A DNA stretch of 64,000 nt from Ruegeria sp. THAF33 (GTDB lineage: Bacteria; Pseudomonadota; Alphaproteobacteria; Rhodobacterales; Rhodobacteraceae). The notes below the pieces were generated by a model. That model made no database searches. It had not been told where the DNA came from and was given only the letters and a program-made list of their open reading frames with translations. Position numbers and translations under genes: made by a program. The stretch is from assembly GCF_009363615.1 (NCBI RefSeq), contig NZ_CP045384.1, forward strand, positions 928,501-992,500, written 5' to 3'. Below are positions 1 to 8,981 of this stretch, piece after piece. How positions within the stretch are numbered: position 1 is the first letter of the stretch; every line of letters begins with the position of its first letter.

Positions 1-1221
1 CGCCTCGGCCGAGGCCAGCGCGTCGAGGCCAACCGCATGGGCCATCTGCCAGTCTTTGCCGGGATAGGTGGACAGGACCAACGCAGGAATCTGATCTGCC
101 TTGGGTTTGTCGTTCAGTGCAAGCCAGCCTGATACACGGTCGATGATCGCTTCGATCCGGTCCGGTTCGGGCCGATGTGCAAAGCGCGCGTATTCCAGAT
201 GCGGATCGCGTTTTCCGGGTTCCTTGAAAGACGCAACTCCCGCCGAGATCCGTCCATCCACCTCGGGCAGTACCACATGCATGGCAAGATCGGCGGGGGA
301 CAAACCGCGTTCCGCCTCGGCCCAGGCTTTGCGGCGCGAGGTGGCGAGAGCGACCTGAAACACCGGCACGCCTGCCGCGTCCAGAGGCGACGTTCCCGAC
401 GCACCTTTTCCCGAAAACGAAGTGGCGTTGACAATGGCCGATGGGTTCAGCGCAACAACCTGTTCCCGCAACCAGTCGGCGGCCATGGGCGCCTTGAGAG
501 ATGGGGCAAACAGGCCCACCGCCGCGTATCCACGGGCGCGCAGGCTGCGGATCAGGGAGGCGATCGGGGCGGTGTCTGCCGAGGTCAGGTAAGCGCGGTA
601 AAAGGTGACGAGGATTCGTTTGGCCTTGCTTTCGAACGCGGTTTCCACCGGGATTACGCCGCGATCCGGACACCACACGCCACATTCGGGCAAGGTCTTG
701 GCGCCCATCACCGGACCGGCATAAAGCCCCGCCGCCAAAGCCATCTGCGCCAACGCCGCCTGTGCCGCGACCTCGCCGCCGGTATCGCACAGATGCGCCA
801 GCCGCCGCAGGGTCGAGACCGGCAGGGTGGAATAGTCATCCAGCCGCGTGTCCTCGCGCCCGTCAGCGGGCAGCACCGCCAGCGCGATGCCCTTGGCCTG
901 CGCCAGCGCCAGAACCTGCTGCAACCCATAAGCCCAGTAGGGGACGCCGCCGATCAGACGGATCAGAATGCCCTTAGCGCCCTCGAGCGTCTGTTCGACA
1001 TAGGTGTCGACCGACAGCGGGTGTTTCAGCGCCGCCAGGTTGGCCAGCCGCAACGAGGGCATCCGTCCCTCGGGCCCGCCGCCGCGATGCCAGCCCGCCG
1101 CGAAAGCCCCCAGATCGCTGTCCGAAAACGACAGCACCACCAGTTCCGCCGGGCTCTGGCCCAGATCGGTTGGGGTCTCGGTTTCCTCGAGCCCGTGGCT
1201 TTCGCGGAAGACGACGTGCAT
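1..1221 (-). CDS. cobN: Cobaltochelatase subunit CobN, N-terminal part (cut by window edge)
   Basis: CobN is the large subunit of the aerobic, ATP-dependent cobaltochelatase (CobNST), which inserts cobalt into hydrogenobyrinic a,c-diamide in cytoplasmic cobalamin synthesis. The 407 visible codons are open to the left edge; the frame opens at an ATG (minus strand, 1221) and reads MHVVFRESHGLEET, typical of alphaproteobacterial CobN starts. The full family length is about 1,100-1,250 residues, so roughly two thirds lie outside the window. The start is only 5 bases past the cobW stop. Together with cobW and the DUF1636 gene it forms one operon under the upstream cobalamin riboswitch. The identification rests on overall resemblance and context, since the catalytic part is not visible. 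Confidence 0.9.
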   Translation of the reverse strand, partial: MHVVFRESHGLEETETPTDLGQSPAELVVLSFSDSDLGAFAAGWHRGGGPEGRMPSLRLANLAALKHPLSVDTYVEQTLEGAKGILIRLIGGVPYWAYGLQQVLALAQAKGIALAVLPADGREDTRLDDYSTLPVSTLRRLAHLCDTGGEVAAQAALAQMALAAGLYAGPVMGAKTLPECGVWCPDRGVIPVETAFESKAKRILVTFYRAYLTSADTAPIASLIRSLRARGYAAVGLFAPSLKAPMAADWLREQVVALNPSAIVNATSFSGKGASGTSPLDAAGVPVFQVALATSRRKAWAEAERGLSPADLAMHVVLPEVDGRISAGVASFKEPGKRDPHLEYARFAHRPEPDRIEAIIDRVSGWLALNDKPKADQIPALVLSTYPGKDWQMAHAVGLDALASAEA

Positions 1222-1226
1222 GTGTC

Positions 1227-2282
1227 TTACTCGGCAGCCTCACGCACACCCACGAGGATTTCGCGGATTTCCGCCTCTTTGATATCGTCATGCTCGGCGA
1301 TGACGACCAGACGCGAACGACGGTCTTCACCGGGTTCCCACGGGCGGTCATACTGGTGCCGTACCCGCGCGCCGACCGCCTGAACCAGCAGGCGCATGGG
1401 TTTGCCCTGAACGGCGGCATACCCTTTGACGCGCAGGATGTTCAGTTCATTGGCGAGGCGTTCGATATTGGCGATCAGTTGGGCCGGTTCGGTCTGCTCG
1501 GGCAGCTCGACGATGATGCTTTCGAAATCGTCATGCTCGTGATCGTGATGGCCGTCGTGATGCGAGGGTCGGGCGTCCATGTCATCCTCGGCGGCGGCTT
1601 CCAGACCCAGCACAACGCGCACGTCCACGGCACCTTCGGCCACTTCGACGACGGGCAGGGGGCGCGGCGCCTCGGCGGCGATGATCTCGCGCGCTTTGGC
1701 CACGCCTTCGGGGCCGGCGAGGTCGGGCTTGGTCAGCAGGATGATGTCGGCGCACGAGATCTGATCCTCGAACACCTCGGACAGGGGCGTTTCGTGGTCG
1801 ATCGAGTCATCGGCCATGCGCTGGGCGTCCACCGCTTCGACATTGGGCGCGAAACGGCCTGCGGCCACAGCCTCGGCATCGGCCAAGGCGATCACGCCGT
1901 CAACGGTGATCTTCGAGCGGATGTCAGGCCAGTCGAATGCCTTGAGCAGCGGTTTCGGCAGGGCCAGACCGCTGGTTTCGATCAGGATATGATCCGGGCG
2001 CGGCTCCAACGCCATCAGGGCCTCGATGGTGGGAATGAAATCATCTGCCACGGTGCAGCAGATGCAGCCATTGGCCAGTTCCATGATGTTTTCCGCCGGG
2101 CAATCAGGAATGGCGCAGGATTTCAGGATGTCGCCATCGACGCCTACATCGCCGAACTCGTTGACCACGACGGCAAGGCGCTTGCCCTGCGGGTTCTGCA
2201 TCAGGTGACGCACCAAAGTGGTCTTGCCCGAGCCCAGAAAGCCGGTGATCACTGTGACGGGGAGTTTTTCGAGGTTCGACAT
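1227..2282 (-). CDS. cobW: CobW family GTP-dependent metallochaperone
   Basis: This is a G3E-family GTPase, thought to deliver cobalt to the cobaltochelatase. Visible marks are the Walker A sequence GFLGSGKTT near the N-terminus, the metal-binding CxCC motif in NGCICC, the NKxD-like LTKPD segment, and a His/Asp-rich loop (HHDGHHDHEHD) in the linker before the C-terminal CobW_C domain. The chosen ATG at 2282 begins MSNLEKLPVTVITGF, has GGAG upstream, and sits 1 base after the DUF1636 stop; the longer frame from 2315 would overlap that gene. The length of 351 residues is normal. It is placed between the DUF1636 gene and cobN, and is likely shut off by cobalamin through the riboswitch. Confidence 0.95.
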   Translation of the reverse strand: MSNLEKLPVTVITGFLGSGKTTLVRHLMQNPQGKRLAVVVNEFGDVGVDGDILKSCAIPDCPAENIMELANGCICCTVADDFIPTIEALMALEPRPDHILIETSGLALPKPLLKAFDWPDIRSKITVDGVIALADAEAVAAGRFAPNVEAVDAQRMADDSIDHETPLSEVFEDQISCADIILLTKPDLAGPEGVAKAREIIAAEAPRPLPVVEVAEGAVDVRVVLGLEAAAEDDMDARPSHHDGHHDHEHDDFESIIVELPEQTEPAQLIANIERLANELNILRVKGYAAVQGKPMRLLVQAVGARVRHQYDRPWEPGEDRRSRLVVIAEHDDIKEAEIREILVGVREAAE

Positions 2283-2283
2283 G

Positions 2284-2664
2284 TCAGGCTCCAATCGGGG
2301 GAATGCGCGAGGCACAGTTCTTGCGAAAATGTTCGGGGCGTTCGCGCCATTTCACCAAACCATCTTCAGTGGCCAGATACTTGGTCGCGCCGTCGACGAT
2401 GACGTCGACATGATCTGTTTCGTTCAGGTTTTCATACACGAAGGTCCAGCGGCCCGGCCCGCGCAACACGATCGAACAGCCTTGATCGCAGTTTGACAGG
2501 CATTCAACGGCTTTCAGGGTGACACCGTCGGGCAGGTCTGCCTGTTCCAGGGCCTTGTGCAACAAAGCGCCCGGGCGTTGCGCGTCATCTTCGACAGGCA
2601 GGCCGCGACGGCAGGTGGTACAGACCAGCAACTCGACTGGTGCGGTCTCGGTCATGTCTCTCAT
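2284..2664 (-). CDS. DUF1636 family protein (thioredoxin-fold ferredoxin-like)
   Basis: This small protein of about 126 residues carries a CTTC pair near the N-terminus and CLSNCDQGC later, spaced like the cysteines of thioredoxin-like [2Fe-2S] ferredoxins. Such DUF1636 proteins are regularly encoded beside cobW/cobN in alphaproteobacteria; a redox or metal-handling role in cobalamin synthesis is likely but not proven. The start at 2664 has GAGGA nine bases upstream; a second ATG at 2655 is possible. It is the first gene behind the cobalamin riboswitch and is followed by cobW after 1 base. Confidence 0.85.
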   Translation of the reverse strand: MRDMTETAPVELLVCTTCRRGLPVEDDAQRPGALLHKALEQADLPDGVTLKAVECLSNCDQGCSIVLRGPGRWTFVYENLNETDHVDVIVDGATKYLATEDGLVKWRERPEHFRKNCASRIPPIGA

Positions 2665-2749
2665 CCCCCCAAATCCTCTTCGCGGGGGACGGGGTTTCAT
2701 GCGGGCCACGATTGGTCATGGACCCGACACCGGAACACCCCGCCCGGTT

Positions 2750-2945
2750 TCAACTTCGGTTGTTGGCAGGTCTCCCGGCTTGCGGATGCCAGAGGCGGGC
2801 CTCTGTCGGATGTCCCGCCTTCCCGGCTTTCGAGCCAGTGGCATTGGGCATCCTCTCCGTTCACGGTCGCGGGGGCGGCTGCGTTTGGCGGCAAGACCGT
2901 TGACGCATTCCCTTTTCATCGGCTGTCACCGACACCAACGAAAGG
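2750..2945 (-). promoter_or_regulatory. Cobalamin (B12) riboswitch
   Basis: Read on the minus strand, the leader shows the class marks in order: an AAAGGGAA segment at the 5' side, the B12 box GCCACTG (complement of 2836-2842), and the conserved GCCGGGAGACCTGCC block (complement of 2765-2779) at the 3' side. It lies about 90 bases upstream of the DUF1636-cobW-cobN operon. In this family, bound adenosylcobalamin lowers expression of synthesis genes. The exact ends are approximate. The remainder of the gap up to 3181 shows nothing further except presumed promoter sequence. Confidence 0.93.
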
Positions 2946-3181
2946 GACATGCGGCACCGCTGGCCTGCTTGTCAAGCGAGTCGCGCGCAACAATTATGCA
3001 GAGGCATGGAAAGCGACCTGTGGGCGTCGATGGGCGGCATGGTGTGCCGGGACCCAGCCCGAGATGGGCCGGACGACGAACGGTATCTCAGCAAGGGGCG
3101 TAGACTATGGCCAACCGGTGCCTCGACTGAACCTGTCCAGATGATGGGTAAAGACCACCGAACACCCCGGATCCTCTTGCG

Positions 3182-5065
3182 CTAATAGATGACGTTTATC
3201 ATGAGCAGCGAGACGACCAGAAACAGCGCCGTCATTATTCCGCCGGAGCGGACGAAATCCATCACCTTGTATCCGGCCGGACCCATGATCAACGCGTTTA
3301 CCTGATGGGTTGGGATGATGAAGCTGTTCGAGGTCGATATGGCGACCGTCAGGGCAAAGACGGCTGGGTTTCCACCCGCCGCCACCGCAATTGATACCGC
3401 CAGAGGCACCAGCAGAACCGTGGCCCCCACGTTGGACATGACCAAAGAAAAGGCCGTCGCCAGAACGGCGATGCCGGTTTGCAGCGACCAGAGCGGCCAG
3501 CCGTCCAGAATTATCATGATCTGCTGCGCGATCCACGCGGCCGTGCCTGTGTTCTGCACGGCTTGTCCCAAAGGTATGAGGCAGGCGAGCAGGAATACGG
3601 TGTTCCATCCGACCGCGCGGTATGCCTCGTCCACGCTGAGCACACGGGTCAGCATCATGCCCACCGCGCCGGTAAGAAGACAGAGTGAAAGCCGGACATC
3701 CGTGAACAGGATCAACGACAGCGAAATGGCGAAGAATGCCAGGGCCCAGCCGACTTTTTGCGGCCGCAGCTCGTCCTGAGGAAAGTCCGTCGTCACGACG
3801 ACGAAATCCGGATCTCGTTTGATCCGCATCAGGTTGTCCCATCTGGTATGTGCCACAAGCATGTCGCCCGCCTGAAACTTTTCGAGCCCGATCTGAGTGG
3901 ATTCGTGATCCTCGGTCTCGACATGGCTCAGCGTCTCTTCGCCGCGGTGAATGGCCAGCAGCGACATCCCGTAGGTCTTGCGAAACAAAAGCTCGCGGGG
4001 GCATTTGCCGATCAGCTTGCTGTCGGGCGTGATGACCACCTCGGCCACGCCTGCATTGGTTGGGGCGAACTCTTCGACGAAAATGTCCAAATCCGGAAGA
4101 ACGGTCAGCCCGTATTTCTCGGCGAACTTCTCGACCTCCCAACGGCGGCCGACGATGGCCAGCCGACACGGCGCTGCTATTTCCGCTGTCAAAACCTGAA
4201 CCATCGAGGTTTTGCCGCGATAGAAGGTGGAAATGATGTACAGGTGGTTTTCGTGGTTGATGTCGGCCAGAATCTCGCCGACCAAGGGGCTGTCCTCGGG
4301 CACCACGACTTCGAACACATCGGCTTTGAGGCCATAGACCCTTTGCAGGTATTCCTGTGTCCCTTGTCCGGTACCCGTATTGTCAGGTCCTTCAGCCTCG
4401 GGCAAAACCCAGCGTCCCAACAGCAGAAAGTAACCAATTCCCGTCAGGATCAGAACCGCACCGATCGGCGTGACCGAGAACAGGCCGAAGGGCTCCATTT
4501 TCTGAGAGGCCGGCAGATTGTCATTTGCCGTCAGGATCAGATCGTTCAGCAGGATAAGAGGAGACGACCCCACCATCGTCATGGTGCCGCCCAAAATGGC
4601 GCAGAATCCCATCGGCATGAGCAGGCGCGACAGCGGTATGCCCGACCGTGTGGAAATTCGGCTGACAACCGGCAGAAACAGAGCAGCGGCGCCGACATTC
4701 TGCATGAACGAGGATATGACGCCAACGGTGCCGGAAATGATTGGTACAACCCTGCCTTCGGATTTGCCGCCGTATTTGAGGATGACGGCAGCCACCTTGT
4801 TCATGATCCCCGTCTTGTCCAGACCGGCCCCGACGATCATGACCGCAATGATCGAGATGACGGCATTGGATGCGAAGCCGTCGAACAGAAGGGTGACATC
4901 CGCCAGATTTCCCAGCCCGGGCGCGTAGCTGAGCAAGCCTATGAGAACCAGAACCAATATGGCGGAAAGGTCGATCCTAATGATCTCGGAAACGAACAGA
5001 AAAACGGTGAATGCCAGCAGGGTGCAAACGACCCCCATCTCGAAGGTAAAGGCAATGTGTTCCAC
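3182..5065 (-). CDS. SLC13-family permease with two RCK-C (TrkA-C) domains
   Basis: This is a 627-residue inner-membrane anion/sodium symporter-like protein. The N-terminal half has about five to six hydrophobic segments with repeated SS/GxxN-type breaks (for example SFMQNVGAAALFLP). A soluble middle of about 200 residues contains two TrkA-C-like domains (VYGLKADVFEVVVPEDSPLVG and TPDSKLIGKCPRELLFRKTYG regions), and a second membrane block ends with ISTSNSFIIPTHQVNALI. This layout is that of the YfbS/SLC13 group, whose substrates include sulfate and dicarboxylates; the substrate here cannot be told. It is monocistronic, with no linked metabolic gene. Confidence 0.88.
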   Translation of the reverse strand: MEHIAFTFEMGVVCTLLAFTVFLFVSEIIRIDLSAILVLVLIGLLSYAPGLGNLADVTLLFDGFASNAVISIIAVMIVGAGLDKTGIMNKVAAVILKYGGKSEGRVVPIISGTVGVISSFMQNVGAAALFLPVVSRISTRSGIPLSRLLMPMGFCAILGGTMTMVGSSPLILLNDLILTANDNLPASQKMEPFGLFSVTPIGAVLILTGIGYFLLLGRWVLPEAEGPDNTGTGQGTQEYLQRVYGLKADVFEVVVPEDSPLVGEILADINHENHLYIISTFYRGKTSMVQVLTAEIAAPCRLAIVGRRWEVEKFAEKYGLTVLPDLDIFVEEFAPTNAGVAEVVITPDSKLIGKCPRELLFRKTYGMSLLAIHRGEETLSHVETEDHESTQIGLEKFQAGDMLVAHTRWDNLMRIKRDPDFVVVTTDFPQDELRPQKVGWALAFFAISLSLILFTDVRLSLCLLTGAVGMMLTRVLSVDEAYRAVGWNTVFLLACLIPLGQAVQNTGTAAWIAQQIMIILDGWPLWSLQTGIAVLATAFSLVMSNVGATVLLVPLAVSIAVAAGGNPAVFALTVAISTSNSFIIPTHQVNALIMGPAGYKVMDFVRSGGIMTALFLVVSLLMINVIY

Positions 5066-5666
5066 AATACGTCCAGAACTTTTTCTTTGTTAGAGTCCTA
5101 GTTCATCCTTCCCGAGTTGTCATGAAGTTTCGTTTTTTGGCGATGTTGAGACATAAAATTGCTCAAAGGCTGCTGTGTGAGCAATGCTTTCGGGAACCCC
5201 GTTTGACGAACGCGTCAGAAAGAAGGATTGGACAAATTGCATGAAGAAGTCAGCACGCTTCGCGCAGGCGCGATGCCGTCCCAACCAGGTCGAAGCAGCA
5301 CAGGTAATGGCAGGTCAATTCCAGCCATGGACGACAGACAATCCGACAGCTTTGTTTGCAGCACCATTCTGCCGCTGCGTGAACCGCGCAAAGGGCCTGC
5401 TTGGCCGTCCCTGATCGCAATCTGACTACAAGAAAGGTCTGTACCCAAATGGCTGGGACCAATGGTTCAGGTCACCAATTCTGATCATTTCAAGATGAAG
5501 ATGCCCAGGAAGTACGGCGGGTGTTGCCTGAACGCAAGCTGGCGGCATATGTCCAGAATGCTCGCAGTCGGATGGAACAGAACAAGATCACAATACGAAA
5601 AATCCAATAGTTGGTTGGATATTGGACCTCGGGGAGGGAAAAAGTACCGCAAGTCAGTGGAGGTAC
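5066..5666. other. Gene-poor interval between the permease and tRNA-Cys
   Basis: About 600 bases. Only short open frames of 60-85 codons occur. None has a good ribosome-binding site, recognisable motif or alphaproteobacterial codon pattern. I see no inverted repeats of an insertion sequence and no strong terminator. Confidence 0.4.
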
Positions 5667-5740
5667 TGGAGGCGAGTACCGGAATCGAACCGGTGTACAC
5701 GGATTTGCAATCCGCTGCGTCACCACTCCGCCAACTCGCC
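5667..5740 (-). tRNA. tRNA-Cys (anticodon GCA)
   Basis: The 74-nt minus-strand sequence begins GGCGAGTTGGCGGAGTGG and ends ACTCGCCTCCA. The seven-base acceptor stem pairs perfectly (GGCGAGT with ACTCGCC), the anticodon loop is TTGCAAA (GCA), the T-arm contains GGTTCGATTCC, and the CCA end is encoded. It stands alone, transcribed away from the PCMT-family gene. The 224-base stretch between the two holds no other recognised element. Confidence 0.97.
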
Positions 5741-5964
5741 TTTTCAAGTAAAATCAAATACTTGCCGTGGTGTGCTTGGGGTTTTAGCAGCTTTCCCAAG
5801 GGGCGTCCAGAGGATTGCGCGCAATTTTGTCGACGAGATGGAAATTTGCCGAAGCCCGCAACCGCAAACGCACAGGCGCGGGGGGTTGCGTCAACAGGGC
5901 CGTTGCTGGGCGTTTCAGGATGTGGCAAAAGCCGGGTAACTTTGGGAATGACTCGAGAGATCCT

Positions 5965-6618
5965 ATGACAGATTTCGCTGCCCGGCGCCGCACTATGGTT
6001 GATACGCAAATCCGGCCTTCGGATGTTACAAAGTTCCCGATCATTGAGGCGATGTTGAACGTCCCGCGCGAAAACTTCGTGCCTGACGCACAGCGTGAGG
6101 CCGCCTATGCCGACAGTGTGATCGAACTGGGCAACGGGCGCTGTATGCTCGAGCCGAGAACGCTTGCTAAAATGCTGGATGCGCTCAACATTTCGAACGA
6201 CGAGATGATTCTCGATATCGCTCCGGCGACGGGGTATTCCACTGCGGTTGCCGCGCGTATGGCCCAGTTGGTTGTTGGTGTGGAAAGCGACGACTCGCTG
6301 GCGTCCGAGGCGCAAAGCCTGTTGGCTGAGGCTGATGTGGACAATGCCATTATCCACGTCGGTCCTTTGGAGCAGGGTGCGGCTGAGCACGGTCCTTACG
6401 ATGCGATCATGGTGCAGGGCGGTGTTGAACGGATTCCCGACGCGCTGTTGGATCAGCTCAAGGAACATGGCCGGATTGCATGCCTGTTTGTTGAAGGCAA
6501 TCTTGGAACTGTGCGGATCGGTCGAAAGGCCGGAGGCCGGGTCAGCTGGCGGGATGCGTTCAACGCCAGTGCGCCGATACTAGAGAGCTTTTCGGCGGAG
6601 TGTGCATTTTCGCTATAG
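5965..6618 (+). CDS. Protein-L-isoaspartate O-methyltransferase family protein
   Basis: This 217-residue member of the PCMT family has a methyltransferase fold. The SAM-binding segment ILDIAPATGYSTAVAA lies around residue 75, and LEPRTLAKMLDAL precedes it as in PCMT. Classical PCMT methylates isoaspartyl residues to repair aged proteins; alphaproteobacterial copies next to tolC are divergent and their true substrate is uncertain. The start at 5965 (MTDFAARRRTMVDTQIRP) fits the family N-terminus; the frame upstream runs into the region after the tRNA and is not needed. It lies 94 bases before tolC and is likely co-transcribed with it. Confidence 0.85.
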   Translation: MTDFAARRRTMVDTQIRPSDVTKFPIIEAMLNVPRENFVPDAQREAAYADSVIELGNGRCMLEPRTLAKMLDALNISNDEMILDIAPATGYSTAVAARMAQLVVGVESDDSLASEAQSLLAEADVDNAIIHVGPLEQGAAEHGPYDAIMVQGGVERIPDALLDQLKEHGRIACLFVEGNLGTVRIGRKAGGRVSWRDAFNASAPILESFSAECAFSL

Positions 6619-6712
6619 TTCGCCGATAGATTCTGCTGGCGCCTTGATTAGTTGAAAAGAAGACCGCAAACTGCCTTCAGGGCAGTGTAATTTCGTTTGA
6701 GAGGATTTCGGT

Positions 6713-8131
6713 ATGCGTGGTTCAGCGACAGGCAAGCTGGTCAGGGCATTCGCAGTGACCGCAGGACTTGCCATCAGCGTTATGCCAGGGCGTCCGGCGT
6801 GGGCTGACAACATAACAGACGCCTTCATCGGCGCGTATAATACAAGCGGCTTGCTGGAGCAGAACCGGGCGCTGCTGCGCGCGGCAGATGAAGATGTGGC
6901 GATCGCGCTTTCCGCATTGCGACCGATCATCAACTGGACTGTACAGGTCAGCCAGGATTATACCCGGTCCCGGACCAACAATGTGGTCACAACGACCGAG
7001 CCGTCCCGGTTTTTCACCGGTCTGGGGCTAACTCAGCTTCTGTATGATGGTGGCGCTTCGGTTCTGGGCAAGCAATCGGCGCAGGAAACGGTTCTGTCGA
7101 CCAGACAAACCCTGATCGACATTGAGCAACAGGTGCTCATCCGCGCTGCAAATGCTTATTTGGGCGTGCTGCTACAGGAAGAAACAGTCGCAATTCGCCA
7201 GAACAACGTGGATGTTTCGGCGGAAGAGCTTCGCGCATCAAATGATCGCTTCGAGGTTGGCGAAGTAACGCGCACGGACGTGGCGCTTTCAGAGGCGCAG
7301 TTGGCAAGTTCTCAAGCTGATCTGGCGGTCGCTCGTGGTGAACTGAGCATTGCGCAGGCTGAATATGTCAATGCGGTCGGCAAGGCGCCGGGGCGGACGG
7401 CCGGTCAACCCAGCCTGCCCAATCTGCCACGGAGTGAGGCAGAAGCGATCAGCCTCGCGCAACGCAACCACCCAGCGATTCTGTCGGCGCAGCATCAGGT
7501 CCGCGCTTTTGATCTGATTGTCCAGCAGCAGCGGGCCAACCTTGGGCCGAATGTCAGTTTGAACGCGGATGCGGGTGTGCGTGAAAGCTATGACAACAAC
7601 GACTATGTGAATGACGCGACCGTGTCGCTGGACTTTACACAGCCGATTTACGCCGGTGGCCGGTTGGCCGCGAATGTACGGCGCGCTATGGCAAACCGGG
7701 ATGCGTCTCGTGCGAATCTTCTGAACGTACAAAAGAATATCACACAGGGCGTTACGGACCGGTATGCAGCGTTCCAGGCAGCCAGTGCCAGCCTCAGGGC
7801 ATCGACGGAACGGGTTCGCGCATCGCAGGTGGCATTTGATGGCATCAGGGAAGAAGCGACCTTGGGTGCCCGGACCACTTTGGACGTTCTGAATGCTCAG
7901 CAGGATTTGCTGGACGCGCAGCTGGCCGAAGTGGCGTCGCGAACGGAACGATCCCGCGCAGCGTATCAGCTGTTGCAGGCGCAGGGCCTTTTGACGGCAG
8001 AACGTCTTGGCCTGGCGGTTCAGATCTATGACCCGACTTTGTACTATAATCTGGTCAAGAAAGCCCCCGCGCGTGTCAGCAAACAGAGCAAGGATCTGGA
8101 TCGAGTCCTCAAAGCGTTGCGTCGGGACTGA
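6713..8131 (+). CDS. tolC: TolC family outer-membrane efflux protein
   Basis: This is the outer-membrane channel of type I secretion and multidrug efflux. The 472-residue protein starts with a signal peptide (cleavage likely after AWA near residue 31) and then shows two related OEP repeats with long amphipathic helices, each carrying the pattern of coiled-coil Ala/Gln/Leu residues (ISTR-to-NAYLGVLLQEE in the first repeat; VTDRYAAFQAA in the second) and the LDVLNAQQDLLDAQ motif near the end. It is preceded by the PCMT-family gene and followed by a PopZ-like gene. No linked ABC transporter or membrane fusion protein is present, so it probably serves several partners. Confidence 0.95.
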   Translation: MRGSATGKLVRAFAVTAGLAISVMPGRPAWADNITDAFIGAYNTSGLLEQNRALLRAADEDVAIALSALRPIINWTVQVSQDYTRSRTNNVVTTTEPSRFFTGLGLTQLLYDGGASVLGKQSAQETVLSTRQTLIDIEQQVLIRAANAYLGVLLQEETVAIRQNNVDVSAEELRASNDRFEVGEVTRTDVALSEAQLASSQADLAVARGELSIAQAEYVNAVGKAPGRTAGQPSLPNLPRSEAEAISLAQRNHPAILSAQHQVRAFDLIVQQQRANLGPNVSLNADAGVRESYDNNDYVNDATVSLDFTQPIYAGGRLAANVRRAMANRDASRANLLNVQKNITQGVTDRYAAFQAASASLRASTERVRASQVAFDGIREEATLGARTTLDVLNAQQDLLDAQLAEVASRTERSRAAYQLLQAQGLLTAERLGLAVQIYDPTLYYNLVKKAPARVSKQSKDLDRVLKALRRD

Positions 8132-8204
8132 CCGGCAATACTATTTGTTGTAGGGCTCGGATTGTTTGGCTACACTCGATCCAACGATAGAGCGGTAGAG
8201 AACA

Positions 8205-8978
8205 ATGTCTGATAATGTCGTGAAAGCAGGGATCGAAGACGTTCTGTCTTCGGTCAAACGTCTGGTCAGTGAAGACAGTCGCGGTAAATCCTCCTCGGAT
8301 CAACAGGGTGCAACGCGCAAGCCGGGGCGTTTGGTGCTGACGGACGCGCTGCGCATCAGCAAACCTGCTCAGCCCGAGATCATGCCCGCCAAGCCGTCTC
8401 CTGATGTTGCCGACTCGGCCAAGCCGATGCTGCTGCGTGCCTGTGACATCGTCAGGGCAGGTGATCCTGCCAACACTGCGGATGACGCGACCGAGGGGCA
8501 TTCCGCGGAAACTGGCTCAACCGATGATCCCGCGATCAGCCTGAGTGCCAAGATCGAAGCGCTGGAAGCGGCGATTGCGCAAACCGAGGATCAATGGGAG
8601 CCGGATGGCGACAGCGCAGACGCCTATTCCGGCACACCGACGCATTCCCTGCCGTGGAACGTCGAAGAGGAGTTTGCGGCCGCAAGGACCGTCGTTCTGA
8701 CTGATCAGGAAGATACGGACGATCCTCAGCCCGAGGCCGCTTCGATACAAAACGCAGAGTTCATCCGGGCGGGACGACCGGCTGAATCCGATCGTGCCAC
8801 TGAAGTCGTTGAAGACGTTTCGACAACGGATTTGGATGAAGAAACATTGCGTGAGCTGATCGCGGAAGTTGTCCGCCAGGAGTTGCAAGGCGCGATGGGC
8901 GAGCGGATCACGCGAAACGTGCGCAAAATGGTTCGGCGGGAAATCGCGCGTGCGCTCGCCGCGAAAGATCTGGGATAA
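8205..8978 (+). CDS. PopZ-like (DUF2497-type) polar organiser candidate
   Basis: This 257-residue acidic protein has low sequence complexity in the middle. The N-terminus (GIEDVLSSVKRLVSED) resembles the first helix of PopZ-type proteins (EEILASIRRIISED), and the C-terminus (ETLRELIAEVVRQEL to VRREIARAL) resembles the C-terminal oligomerisation helices. In Caulobacter, PopZ forms a polar matrix that anchors ParB/parS. The similarity here is to the pattern of the ends only, so the function is inferred. It lies 73 bases after tolC and ends 3 bases from the convergent cobQ stop. Confidence 0.6.
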   Translation: MSDNVVKAGIEDVLSSVKRLVSEDSRGKSSSDQQGATRKPGRLVLTDALRISKPAQPEIMPAKPSPDVADSAKPMLLRACDIVRAGDPANTADDATEGHSAETGSTDDPAISLSAKIEALEAAIAQTEDQWEPDGDSADAYSGTPTHSLPWNVEEEFAAARTVVLTDQEDTDDPQPEAASIQNAEFIRAGRPAESDRATEVVEDVSTTDLDEETLRELIAEVVRQELQGAMGERITRNVRKMVRREIARALAAKDLG

Positions 8979-8981
8979 GAC

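Noticed and set aside
175..1383. 402-residue plus-strand open frame over the cobN region
   Set aside because: It lies antisense to the open cobN frame, has the composition of a GC-rich shadow (Arg, Gln, His rich) and no family motif.
1170..2402. 410-residue plus-strand open frame over cobW
   Set aside because: Antisense to cobW, whose GTPase and CxCC motifs are clear; the shadow shows no domain.
3105..4169. 354-residue minus-strand frame inside the permease gene
   Set aside because: Out-of-frame shadow of the SLC13 permease; no hydrophobic helices or motifs.
5184..5462. Short frames in the interval before tRNA-Cys that might be a transposase remnant
   Set aside because: No inverted repeats, DDE-like motif or recognisable segment, and frames on both strands are equally poor.
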